Assembly (NCBI GenBank): GCA_005888365.1
Contig: VAWZ01000101.1
Span: 13,496-55,860, forward strand
Source of the DNA: Actinomycetota bacterium
Lineage (GTDB): Bacteria; Actinomycetota; Thermoleophilia; Gaiellales; Gaiellaceae
Reading direction: 5' to 3'
Length of the DNA stretch: 42,365 nt
Position numbers and translations under genes: made by a program. Position 1 is the stretch's first letter. Every line of letters begins with the position of its first letter. Below are positions 34,292 through 42,365 of the stretch, piece by piece. A model generated the notes under the pieces. That model ran no database searches and was not told the DNA's origin. It was given only the letters and a program-made list of their open reading frames with translations.

Positions 34292-34990
34292 CTACGCGGC
34301 CGCGAGCACGCGCTCGGAGGCGGCATCGACGAGAGCGGCGAGCAGGAGCCCTCCGTCCGCCGAGCCGAGAAGCGGATCGACCGCGTGCTCGGGATGGGGC
34401 ATCAGGCCCATGACGTTGCCGCGCTCGTTCACGACTCCGGCGACAGCGCCGAGCGAACCGTTCACATTCTGCGCGTAGCGGAGCACGATCTGTCCACGCG
34501 CGGCAAGACCGACGAAGGTACCTTCGTCGGCGAACCAGGCGCCCTCGCCGTGCTTCACCGGCAGGACGAGCTCTTGACCGTCGCGGCAGCGGCTGGTGAA
34601 GACGGTCGCGGGGTTCTCGACCCTGACGGCGACGTCGTCGCAGACGAACTCGAGCTGCCGGTTGGGCCGAAGAACACCTGGTAGCAAGCGCGCCTCGCAC
34701 AGGATCTGGAAGCCGTTGCAGACCCCGAGGACCAAGCCGCCGCCCTCGGCGAACCGCCGGACCGCGTCCATGGCAGGTGCGACGCTCGCCATCGATCCGC
34801 AGCGAAGGTAGTCGCCGTACGAGAACCCGCCCGGAAGCAGGACGGCGCCCGTCTCGTACGGTAGCTCGGTCTCGTCGTGCCAGACGAACACAGGCTCGGC
34901 GCCCATGGCCCCGAGTGCCCAGGCGGCGTCGCGGTCGTCGTTCGAGCCGGGGAAGACGACAATCGCGACTGTGGGGCGGCGAGTGCTCAC
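34292..34990 (-). CDS. purQ: Phosphoribosylformylglycinamidine synthase I
   Basis: VAIVVFPGSNDDRDAAWAL, LPGGFSYGDYLRCG, GLVLGVCNGFQIL, GLMPHPEHAVDPLLG; GTG start overlaps purS stop by 4 nt. Confidence 0.95.
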   Translation of the reverse strand: MSTRRPTVAIVVFPGSNDDRDAAWALGAMGAEPVFVWHDETELPYETGAVLLPGGFSYGDYLRCGSMASVAPAMDAVRRFAEGGGLVLGVCNGFQILCEARLLPGVLRPNRQLEFVCDDVAVRVENPATVFTSRCRDGQELVLPVKHGEGAWFADEGTFVGLAARGQIVLRYAQNVNGSLGAVAGVVNERGNVMGLMPHPEHAVDPLLGSADGGLLLAALVDAASERVLAAA

Positions 34991-35235
34991 GAGCCTTCCA
35001 GGCGGATCTCGTAACTTTCGATCAGCGGGTTCGCCAGAAGCTCGTCGCACATCCGCTTGATCTGAGCGCGGGCATCGTCGCTTCCGTTCGCCTCGACCTC
35101 GACCTCGACGTCGACGAGCCGACCCACACGGACCTGACCAACGGCGAAGCCAAGCTTTCGCAGCGAGCCCTGGACCGCTTCGCCCTGCGGGTCGAGGATG
35201 CCCTGTTTCGGCCGGATGAGGACGGTCGCTCTCAC
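34987..35235 (-). CDS. purS: Phosphoribosylformylglycinamidine synthase subunit PurS
   Basis: VLIRPKQGILDPQGEAVQGSLRKLGFAVGQVRVGRLVDVEVE; positioned before purQ. Confidence 0.95.
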   Translation of the reverse strand: MRATVLIRPKQGILDPQGEAVQGSLRKLGFAVGQVRVGRLVDVEVEVEANGSDDARAQIKRMCDELLANPLIESYEIRLEGS

Positions 35236-36089
35236 AAAACGACGGCGGGGTCGGCGAGGTAGCGCTCGAAGGCCACTCCGGTCAGCCGCTCGAAAGCCTC
35301 GACGTAGCGCTCGCGGGTTCCGCTGACGACCGACTCCGGAAGCTCAGGCCCGGGGGGCGTCTTGTCCCAGCCCGTTTCCTCGCACCAGTCTCGGACGAAC
35401 TGCTTGTCGAAGGACGGCTGCGGTCGCCCGGGCTCGTAGCTCGTCGCCGGCCAGAAGCGGGACGAGTCCGGGGTCAGCGCCTCGTCCGCGAGGACGAGCT
35501 CCCCGTCTCGCGAGACGCCGAACTCGAACTTCGTGTCCGCAAGGACGATTCCCGCGGACTTCGCATGCGCAACGCCGAAGCGGTAGAGCTCGAGGGACGC
35601 TTCCCGGGCAGCGCGGTACCGTCCCTCCCCGCACAGGTCGGCCGCGCGTTCCTCGTCGATGTTCTCGTCGTGCCCCTCGCTGGCTTTCGTGGCGGGGGTG
35701 AAGATCGGCTCGGGCAGCCGCTCGGACTCGCGGAGCCCCGCGGGGAGCGCATGACCGCAGACGACCCCGGTCGCCTGGTAGTCGTGCCAGGCCGAACCAG
35801 CCAGATACCCGCGGACGACGCATTCGATCGGGAGCATCTCGAGCCGCTCGCAGACCATCGTCCTGCCGTCGTCCCTCAGCTCGAGGAGATGGTTCGGGAC
35901 GCTGTCGCGCGAGCGCGCGAACCAGAAGGCCGAGAGCCCGGTCAGAACCCGTCCCTTGTCGGGAATGAGAGTCGGGAGGACGACGTCGAACGTCGAGATC
36001 CGATCGCTCGCGACGAGAAGGATCCGGTTCTCGTCGAGGCCGTAGACCTCTCGTACCTTGCCGCTCACGACGTGCGTCGCGTCAGGCAC
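35232..36089 (-). CDS. purC: SAICAR synthetase
   Basis: SGKVREVYGLDENRILLVASDRISTFDVVLPTLIPDKGRVLTGLSAFWF; ECVVRGYLAGSAWHDY; LADTKFEFGV. Confidence 0.96.
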   Translation of the reverse strand: MPDATHVVSGKVREVYGLDENRILLVASDRISTFDVVLPTLIPDKGRVLTGLSAFWFARSRDSVPNHLLELRDDGRTMVCERLEMLPIECVVRGYLAGSAWHDYQATGVVCGHALPAGLRESERLPEPIFTPATKASEGHDENIDEERAADLCGEGRYRAAREASLELYRFGVAHAKSAGIVLADTKFEFGVSRDGELVLADEALTPDSSRFWPATSYEPGRPQPSFDKQFVRDWCEETGWDKTPPGPELPESVVSGTRERYVEAFERLTGVAFERYLADPAVVL

Positions 36090-37398
36090 GGACCTCCTCC
36101 CGCTCCGAGGCCAGTGCACGAAGCCGGCCGAAGACCACGTCGGCGTGACGAACGAACGAGTCCCCGTCGAACACCTCGTCGAGATCGAGGCGCCCGGAGA
36201 GCCCGCTGTCGTTGCGAACGAGCTCGCGAAAATCGAGGCCCTCGTCCCAGGCTCGCATCGCGTGGCGCTGGACCGAGCGGTAGGCGTCGTCGCGTGAAAG
36301 GCCAGATTCGACCAGCGCGAGCAGGAGGCGCTGGCTGAAGAAGAGGCCGCCAGTGGCTTCCAGGTTCGCACGCATTCGCTCCTGGCGGACCACGAGCCCT
36401 TGCACGAGCGTGGTGAAGCGATCGAGCATGTAGTCGACCGCCAGAAACGCGTCCGGCAGCACGATCCGCTCCGCCGAGGAGTGCGAGATGTCCCGCTCGT
36501 GCCAGAGAGCGACGTTCTCGAGACCGACCAGGGCGTAGCCTCGCACCACTCGTGCGAGCCCGCAGATCCGCTCGGCAACGATCGGATTGCGCTTGTGCGG
36601 CATGGCCGACGAGCCCTTCTGGCCGCGGCCGAAGGGCTCCTCGACCTCACGCACCTCCGTTCGGGCCAGATGCCGGATCTCCAGCGCAAACCGCTCGAGG
36701 GACGACGCAACGAGCGCGAGCGCTGTAAGGAGCTCCGCGTGACGGTCGCGCTGGACGACCTGCGTCGAGCTCGGCGCAGCCTCGAGCCCGAGGCGCTCGC
36801 ACGCGATCCGCTCGACCTCTGGGTCGGTGGTCGCATACGTACCCACGACCCCGGAGAGCTTCCCGGTGCGCATCGAATCGAGCGCGCGCTCGACGCGGCT
36901 CCGGTCACGCGCCAGCTCGAAGGCCCAGCCGGCGAGCTTCAGCCCGAAAGTGGTCGGCTCGGCGTGGACACCGTGCGTCCGCCCGATCGTCGGCGTTCGT
37001 GCGTGCTCCTCCGCACGGGCGACGACTGCGCGGAAGGCCGCGTCCAGCCCCTCGAGCACGAGTCCGCCTGCGTCTCGGACGGCAAGCGCGAGCGCGGTGT
37101 CCACGACGTCCGAGGAGGTCAGACCGTAGTGGAGCCACCGGCCCTCCGGCCCGAGCGCTTCGGCCACGGCGTCGACGAATGCAGCGACGTCGTGTTCTGT
37201 CGTGCGCTCGAGCTCGGCCACGCGCTCCGGGGTCGGCACTCGCGCGTCTCGTGAGATCGACGCGACCGTCTCCGCCGGCACCCTCCCGAGCTCGGCCCAC
37301 CCTTCGAGGGCGGCAAGCTCGACCCGCAGCCACCGTCCGAGCTTTGCTTCCTCCGACCAGACGCGCGCCATTTCCGGTCTGGAGTAGCGCGGGATCAC
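36082..37398 (-). CDS. purB: Adenylosuccinate lyase
   Basis: HYGLTSSDVVDTALAL, GRTHGVHAEPTTFGLKLAGW, KGSSAMPHKRNPI; GTG start with TAGAAT 7 nt upstream. Confidence 0.96.
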   Translation of the reverse strand: MIPRYSRPEMARVWSEEAKLGRWLRVELAALEGWAELGRVPAETVASISRDARVPTPERVAELERTTEHDVAAFVDAVAEALGPEGRWLHYGLTSSDVVDTALALAVRDAGGLVLEGLDAAFRAVVARAEEHARTPTIGRTHGVHAEPTTFGLKLAGWAFELARDRSRVERALDSMRTGKLSGVVGTYATTDPEVERIACERLGLEAAPSSTQVVQRDRHAELLTALALVASSLERFALEIRHLARTEVREVEEPFGRGQKGSSAMPHKRNPIVAERICGLARVVRGYALVGLENVALWHERDISHSSAERIVLPDAFLAVDYMLDRFTTLVQGLVVRQERMRANLEATGGLFFSQRLLLALVESGLSRDDAYRSVQRHAMRAWDEGLDFRELVRNDSGLSGRLDLDEVFDGDSFVRHADVVFGRLRALASEREEVRA

Positions 37399-37405
37399 TG
37401 GCTCG

Positions 37406-37411
37406 ATTCTA
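37406..37411 (-). promoter_or_regulatory. -10 element TAGAAT of a leaderless purB promoter (candidate)
   Basis: TAGAAT-N7-GTG(37398). Confidence 0.45.
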
Positions 37412-37528
37412 GTTGGCGGGGCCGCGGGGGTCGGGTCCGCACAGTCTCGGCGCGAAGCCATACCCCATCCGTTCGCCTTTCCCCAGTAGGCTCGAAGTGG
37501 GAGGAGGCGAGGGGTGGCCCCAGGGAAT

Positions 37529-38764
37529 TCACGGGCGCAGCGCGTACGTCTGCCCTGCGGCAGCCGCCAGCGCGATGTCCTCACGTCGCCGCATTCCCTC
37601 GAACGCGATTCGATCGGCCGCCCGGTACGCGGCCTCGCGGGCACTCCCGATGCTCTCGCCGAGACCAGTCACCCCCACGATTCGGCCACCGTTCGTAACG
37701 AGCCGCTCGCCGTGGAGCGCGGTGCCCGCATGGAAGACGAGCGCGCCGTCCTGCTCGGCCTCGCTGACGCCCGTAATCGTCGAGCCGCGATTCCCTTCGG
37801 CCGGATAGCCGGCCGCCGCGAGCACGACCGTCACAGCGGCCGCTGAGCCGGTGACGAGCGAGACGCCGCCGAGCTCGCCTCCGGCCGCAGCGGCAAGCGC
37901 CTCTCCGAGATCGCCCTCGAGCAAAGCCAAGACCGACTGTGACTCGGGATCCCCGAAGCGGCAGTTGAACTCGAGGACGCGTGGGCCGTCCTCGGTCAGC
38001 ATCAGCCCGGCGTAGAGGAGCCCGACGAACGGCGAATCGCGGCGCCCGAGCTCCGCGAGGACGGGCCGATGGATCGTCGCGACGAGCTCTTCGATTTCCC
38101 GCTCGCTGAGCCCCGGCACGGGCGCGTATGCGCCCATCCCGCCTGTGTTCGGGCCTTCGTCCCCGTCGAACGCGCGCTTGTAGTCCTGCGCAGGGGCAAG
38201 CGCCAGCGCGTCCCCGCCGGAGCAAATCGCGAACAGGGAGAGCTCGGAGCCTTCCAACAGCTCTTCGACCACGAGTCCGCCGCCGATCGCACTCACGGCC
38301 GCGAGCGCGCGATCGAGCTCCGGTTGCGTGCGGCAGACGAAGACTCCTTTTCCGGATGCGAGCCCGTCCGCCTTCAAGACACAGGGCGGTCTCGCAATTG
38401 CGAGCTGAGCAGCGGTGGGCACCCCGGCGGCCCGCATCACGGCCTTCGCGAACGCCTTCGAGCCCTCGATCTTCGCGGCGGCGGCACTCGGCCCGAAGAC
38501 GGCTATGCCTGCGTGCCTCAAGACGTCTGCGATGCCTGCGACGAGCGGGCCCTCCGGCCCGACGACGACCAGATCGACGCCGAGGGAATGCGCAAGTGCG
38601 AGGACACCTTCCGCGTCTTCTGCCCGAATCGGGTGGCAGTCGCCGAGACGCGCGATTCCGGGATTCCCGGGGGCGGCGTGGAGATCGGAGACCGAGGGCG
38701 CCTGGGTGAGCTTCCAGGCCAGCGCGTGCTCCCGCCCCCCGGAGCCGACGAGGAGAACCCTCAC
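37529..38764 (-). CDS. purD: Phosphoribosylamine-glycine ligase
   Basis: MRVLLVGSGGREHALAWKL, LVVVGPEGPLVAGIAD, EFNCRFGDPESQ. Confidence 0.96.
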   Translation of the reverse strand: MRVLLVGSGGREHALAWKLTQAPSVSDLHAAPGNPGIARLGDCHPIRAEDAEGVLALAHSLGVDLVVVGPEGPLVAGIADVLRHAGIAVFGPSAAAAKIEGSKAFAKAVMRAAGVPTAAQLAIARPPCVLKADGLASGKGVFVCRTQPELDRALAAVSAIGGGLVVEELLEGSELSLFAICSGGDALALAPAQDYKRAFDGDEGPNTGGMGAYAPVPGLSEREIEELVATIHRPVLAELGRRDSPFVGLLYAGLMLTEDGPRVLEFNCRFGDPESQSVLALLEGDLGEALAAAAGGELGGVSLVTGSAAAVTVVLAAAGYPAEGNRGSTITGVSEAEQDGALVFHAGTALHGERLVTNGGRIVGVTGLGESIGSAREAAYRAADRIAFEGMRRREDIALAAAAGQTYALRP

Positions 38765-38770
38765 GGCTCG

Positions 38771-38776
38771 AGTCTA
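38771..38776 (-). promoter_or_regulatory. -10 element TAGACT of a leaderless purD promoter (candidate)
   Basis: TAGACT-N6-GTG(38764). Confidence 0.5.
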
Positions 38777-38820
38777 TGCGGCTCTTGACGTAGCACAGTC
38801 TTCGCGTACACGCTCCCGAG

Positions 38821-39600
38821 ATGGAGTCCGCGTCCGGGATGTTCTCCTCTGCCGATGCGTACCAGAGACACGTGGGACGATATGGAGACGCGCTCTCCCG
38901 CGCGCACATCGAGGCTGCCGGCGTTCGCCGCGGCGACTGGGTCCTCGACGTCGGGTGCGGACCAGGAGCCCTGACATGTGCGCTCGCCGACGTGACGGGC
39001 GCAGAGCACGTCGCGGCAGTCGATCCGTCGCCGTCCTTCGTCGAGGCCTGCCGGGCGAGAGTCGTCGGAGCGGACGTTCGGGTCGCGAGCGCCGAGAAGC
39101 TTCCGGAATTCGGGCGAAGGTTCGACGCGGTCATGTCCCAGCTCGTTGTCAACTTCATGCAGGACGCCGAGGCAGGGATCGATGCGATGCGGGCGGCAGC
39201 ACGCGACCGCGCTCTGGTCACCTCCTGCGTCTGGGACTACGCAGACGGCATGACGATGCTGCGGGCGTTCTGGGACGCCGCTCTCGAGATCGATCCCACC
39301 GCACCCGACGAAGGTCGAACCATGCGCTACTGCACTCCGGCGGAGCTGCGTGCACTCTGGGAAACCTGCGGTCTCGAGGATGCAGAGACCAGCGCCATCG
39401 AGGTCCAAGCCACGTATGCGGATTTCGAAGACCTCTGGGCTCCCTTCCCGACCGGACTCGGGCCGTCCGGGGCGTACTGCGCGTCGCTCGATGCCGGAGC
39501 GCGAGAGGCGCTGCACGACGGATTCTTTCGACGCCTCGGCGAGCCGAGCGGAGCGTTCACGCTCCGTGCCCGCGCCTGGCTCGTTCGCGGACGCGCCTAG
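38821..39600 (+). CDS. SAM-dependent class I methyltransferase
   Basis: WVLDVGCGPGALTCALADVTGAEHVAAVDPSPSFVEACR, GADVRVASAEKLPEFGRRFDAVMSQLVVNFM. Confidence 0.9.
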   Translation: MESASGMFSSADAYQRHVGRYGDALSRAHIEAAGVRRGDWVLDVGCGPGALTCALADVTGAEHVAAVDPSPSFVEACRARVVGADVRVASAEKLPEFGRRFDAVMSQLVVNFMQDAEAGIDAMRAAARDRALVTSCVWDYADGMTMLRAFWDAALEIDPTAPDEGRTMRYCTPAELRALWETCGLEDAETSAIEVQATYADFEDLWAPFPTGLGPSGAYCASLDAGAREALHDGFFRRLGEPSGAFTLRARAWLVRGRA

Positions 39601-40862
39601 CGAAATGCGAGCACCCGGTCGCGGGAAGCGCCCGTACCAACGAGCTGCACGCGCACGCCGAGCGCATCCTCGACGAACGACACGTAGTCGCGGGCGGCCG
39701 CGGGGAGGCCATTCGTGCCGATCTCGTCCTCCCACCCGTGGAGTCTCTCGAAGACCGGACGGCAGTGATGGAAGTCGCTCTGGTGCGCCGGAAACTCCTC
39801 GCTCTCGATCCCGTCCGGAAGCCGATAGCGGACGCACACCGGTATCTCGGAGAAGCCCGAGAGCACGTCCAGCTTGGTCAGCGCAAGCGAGGTGATGCCG
39901 TTCAGGCGGACCGCGAAGCGAAGCGCGACGAGATCGAGCCAACCGCAGCGTCGCTCGCGTCCTGTGACAGTGCCGAACTCGTGCCCGGCCTCCCGCACGC
40001 GTGCCTGGGCGTCGCCCTCGATCTCGCTCGGGAACGGCCCCTCGCCGACCCGCGTCACGTAGGCCTTGGCGACGCCGAGGACCTCGTCGATCCGATTCGG
40101 CCCGATTCCGAAGCTGACGGCCGCCCCGGCCGCGATCGGGCTCGACGAGGTGACGAAGGGGTAGGTCCCGTGGTCGAGGTCGAGCAACGTTCCCTGTCCA
40201 CCTTCGAACAGCACACTCTCTTCCTTCCGCAGCGCCCGGTCGACGAGGAGAGACGTGTCGGCGATCAGCGGTCGGATGCGCCCAGCGTGCTCGAGCAGAG
40301 TGGCGACGATCTCGTCGGCGTCGAACGGCTCGAGCTCGTAGACACGCTCGAGCCACACGTTCTTCTCGGCGACCGCCAGGCCGATCTTCTCGCGCAGGAT
40401 CTTCGGATCGACGAGGTCCTGAACGCGGACCCCGATCCGCGTCGCTTTGTCCGCGTAGGCAGGGCCGATGCCGCGTCGGGTGGTTCCGATCTGCAGCCTC
40501 CCGAGCCGCCGCTCGCGGGCGCCGTCGAGCGCGACGTGCCACGGCATGACGAGGTGTGCGTTCCCGGAGACGAAGACGAGGCCGTCCGTGCGGAGCCCGC
40601 GCGCTTCGAGCTCGTCGATCTCCGCAATCAAGACAGCGGGGTCGACGACGCAGCCCGCCCCGATCGCGCAGACCTTGCTGCGGATGATTCCCGTCGGGAT
40701 CTGCCGGATCTTGTACGTCTCCTCGCCCACGACGATCGTGTGCCCGGCGTTGGGGCCGCCCTGGTAGCGGCAGACGAGGTCGGAGTCCCGCGCGAGCAGG
40801 TCGACGATCTTGCCTTTCCCCTCGTCGCCCCACTGCGCGCCGACGATCACGGTCGCGGGCAC
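39597..40862 (-). CDS. purA: Adenylosuccinate synthetase
   Basis: VIVGAQWGDEGKGKIVDLLA, YQGGPNAGHTIVV, GTTRRGIGPAYADK, FEGGQGTLLDLDHGTYPFVTSSSP. Confidence 0.97.
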   Translation of the reverse strand: MPATVIVGAQWGDEGKGKIVDLLARDSDLVCRYQGGPNAGHTIVVGEETYKIRQIPTGIIRSKVCAIGAGCVVDPAVLIAEIDELEARGLRTDGLVFVSGNAHLVMPWHVALDGARERRLGRLQIGTTRRGIGPAYADKATRIGVRVQDLVDPKILREKIGLAVAEKNVWLERVYELEPFDADEIVATLLEHAGRIRPLIADTSLLVDRALRKEESVLFEGGQGTLLDLDHGTYPFVTSSSPIAAGAAVSFGIGPNRIDEVLGVAKAYVTRVGEGPFPSEIEGDAQARVREAGHEFGTVTGRERRCGWLDLVALRFAVRLNGITSLALTKLDVLSGFSEIPVCVRYRLPDGIESEEFPAHQSDFHHCRPVFERLHGWEDEIGTNGLPAAARDYVSFVEDALGVRVQLVGTGASRDRVLAFR

Positions 40863-40922
40863 GTGACCCAGTTTTACACGCAGTTGCGGCGCCGCCAGGT
40901 CGGCGAATTCGCTCGCCGACAG

Positions 40923-42347
40923 CTAGGCGGCGGCGAGGTCGGCGAATTTCGCGTACCGCCGCAGGAACGAGAGCTTGACGAGGCCTGTCGGCCCGTTGCG
41001 GTGCTTGGCGAGAATCACCTCGGCGAGGCCCTGTTGATCGGACTCCTCCCCGAGGTAGTACTCGTCCCTGTATACGAAGAACACGAGGTCGGAGTCCTGC
41101 TCGAGGCTCCCCGACTCTCTCAGGTCGGAGAGGATCGGCCGCTTGTCGTGCCGTTGCTCGACCGCGCGCGAGAGCTGGGACATGGCGAGGATCGGCACCT
41201 CGAGGTCGCGGGCGAGCACCTTGAGCGCGCGCGAGATCTGTGACACCTCCTGCACCCGGTTCTCCACGCTCGCACCCGAGGTCATGAGCTGCAGGTAGTC
41301 GACGATGATGAGCCCGAGCGAGGGCTCCTTCGACTTGAGCCTACGGGCCTTCGAGCGCACCTCCATGATCGTCGTCGAGCCCGCGTCGTCGACGTATATC
41401 GGCGCCTTCATGAGCCGGTCGCACGCCGCGGTGAGTCGCGGCCAGTCGTCCGGGGCGAGCCGGCCCGTGCGCAGCCTCTGCGACTCGACCTTCGCCTCGC
41501 TGCACATCATCCGCTGCGTCACCTCGGACTTCGACATCTCGAGCGTGAAGAGCGCAACCGGCGTCTCGTGCCGGACTGCGAGGTTGGCGGCGACGCACAG
41601 CCCGAGGGCGGACTTCCCCATCGACGGCCGCGCCGCGAGGATGATCAGGTTCCCGGGCTGGAATCCGGAGGTGAGCAGGTCGAGCTCGCGGAATCCGCTC
41701 GGCACGCCGGTGATCTCGGCGCCGGCCTCGTACAGCTGGGTGATTCGCTCGAAGCTCTCCTTGAGCAGGACGTCGATATGCGAGAAGTCGCTCGTCTCCC
41801 GCTGCTGTCCGAGCTCGAACACCATCTGCTCGGCCCGGTCGACGAGGTCTGTGACCTCCCCCTGGCGCTCGTGCCCCAGCCGCGTGATCTCCTGGCCGAC
41901 GCGAACGAGCCCCCGCAGCATCGCCGACTCCTTGACGATCCGCGCGTAGTGCTCGACGTTCGAGGTGCTCGGGACGAGCGCCGCGAGCTCCGCGACCCGG
42001 GCCTGGCCTCCGACATCCTCGAGCTGGCCGCGCTCCTCGAGCTCGTTTGTGAGCGTGATCGCATCGACCGGCTCGCCCTTCGTCCAGAGGCCGATGGCTG
42101 CACGAAAGACCTTCGCATGGCTTTCGCGATAGAAGTCCGACGCGTCGAGGATCTCGCTGACCGTCCCGACGGCGGTCGGCGAGAGAAGCATCGCGCCGAG
42201 GACCGACTCCTCGGCCTCGAGGTTCTGCGGCGGGACGATCGCGGTTAGAGCGGGGCGCGCGCCGGCAACACCGGAGCCGGAGAGACCTGTCAGCTGGGGC
42301 CTGGACACAGGAACAGGAGTCAAGCCGTCGGGCGGGGCGACGTCCAC
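40923..42347 (-). CDS. dnaB: Replicative DNA helicase
   Basis: PPQNLEAEESVLGAMLLSP, LIILAARPSMGKSALGLCVAANLAV, LGLIIVDYLQLM, LSQLSRAVEQRHDKRPILSDLRESGSLEQDSDLVFFVYRDE. Confidence 0.96.
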   Translation of the reverse strand: MDVAPPDGLTPVPVSRPQLTGLSGSGVAGARPALTAIVPPQNLEAEESVLGAMLLSPTAVGTVSEILDASDFYRESHAKVFRAAIGLWTKGEPVDAITLTNELEERGQLEDVGGQARVAELAALVPSTSNVEHYARIVKESAMLRGLVRVGQEITRLGHERQGEVTDLVDRAEQMVFELGQQRETSDFSHIDVLLKESFERITQLYEAGAEITGVPSGFRELDLLTSGFQPGNLIILAARPSMGKSALGLCVAANLAVRHETPVALFTLEMSKSEVTQRMMCSEAKVESQRLRTGRLAPDDWPRLTAACDRLMKAPIYVDDAGSTTIMEVRSKARRLKSKEPSLGLIIVDYLQLMTSGASVENRVQEVSQISRALKVLARDLEVPILAMSQLSRAVEQRHDKRPILSDLRESGSLEQDSDLVFFVYRDEYYLGEESDQQGLAEVILAKHRNGPTGLVKLSFLRRYAKFADLAAA

Positions 42348-42365
42348 TCACGCTCCGCTGCCGCG

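Noticed and set aside
38415-41243. 942-aa plus-strand ORF
   Set aside because: Overlaps purD, methyltransferase, purA and dnaB in non-native frames; no domain, composition typical of shadow frames.
1-42365. tRNA, rRNA or CRISPR array
   Set aside because: No TpsiC-loop/acceptor arrangement, rRNA-like stretch or regularly spaced repeats seen by eye; tRNAscan-SE/Infernal was not available.

Overview
High-GC window with actinobacterial character (taxonomy is inferred, possibly Thermoleophilia-like). It has three main parts. (1) About 1.4-10.7 kb: a dense partner-switching stress-response module. It contains a DUF4118/multi-GAF/PP2C phosphatase fused to an RsbW-like HATPase, a sigma-B/F-type sigma factor, an RsbW-like kinase, four STAS antagonists, two RsbW-like proteins that appear to have lost their ATP-binding motifs, a thioredoxin-fold protein with an SxxS active site, and a series of GTTT-N15/16-GGG(N)A(N) sites resembling sigma-B/F promoters. 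(2) About 10.7-17 kb: adenosine deaminase, fused trehalose-6-P synthase/phosphatase, a divergent GH15 hydrolase and an EamA exporter ending in a ~164-bp palindromic element. (3) About 17-42 kb: CBS-domain cystathionine beta-synthase-like gene, a dispersed de novo purine cluster (purH,N,M,F,L,Q,S,C,B,D,A) and dnaB, with purL and purSQ separated by a ~7-kb accessory block. Several conserved genes (sigma factor, PD-(D/E)XK-like ORF, purF, an MFS remnant) show single-base frame disruptions. At least three of these are at homopolymers, so consensus errors must be excluded. No tRNA, rRNA or CRISPR was seen. All calls come from reading the sequence and the supplied ORFs; no database search was run.
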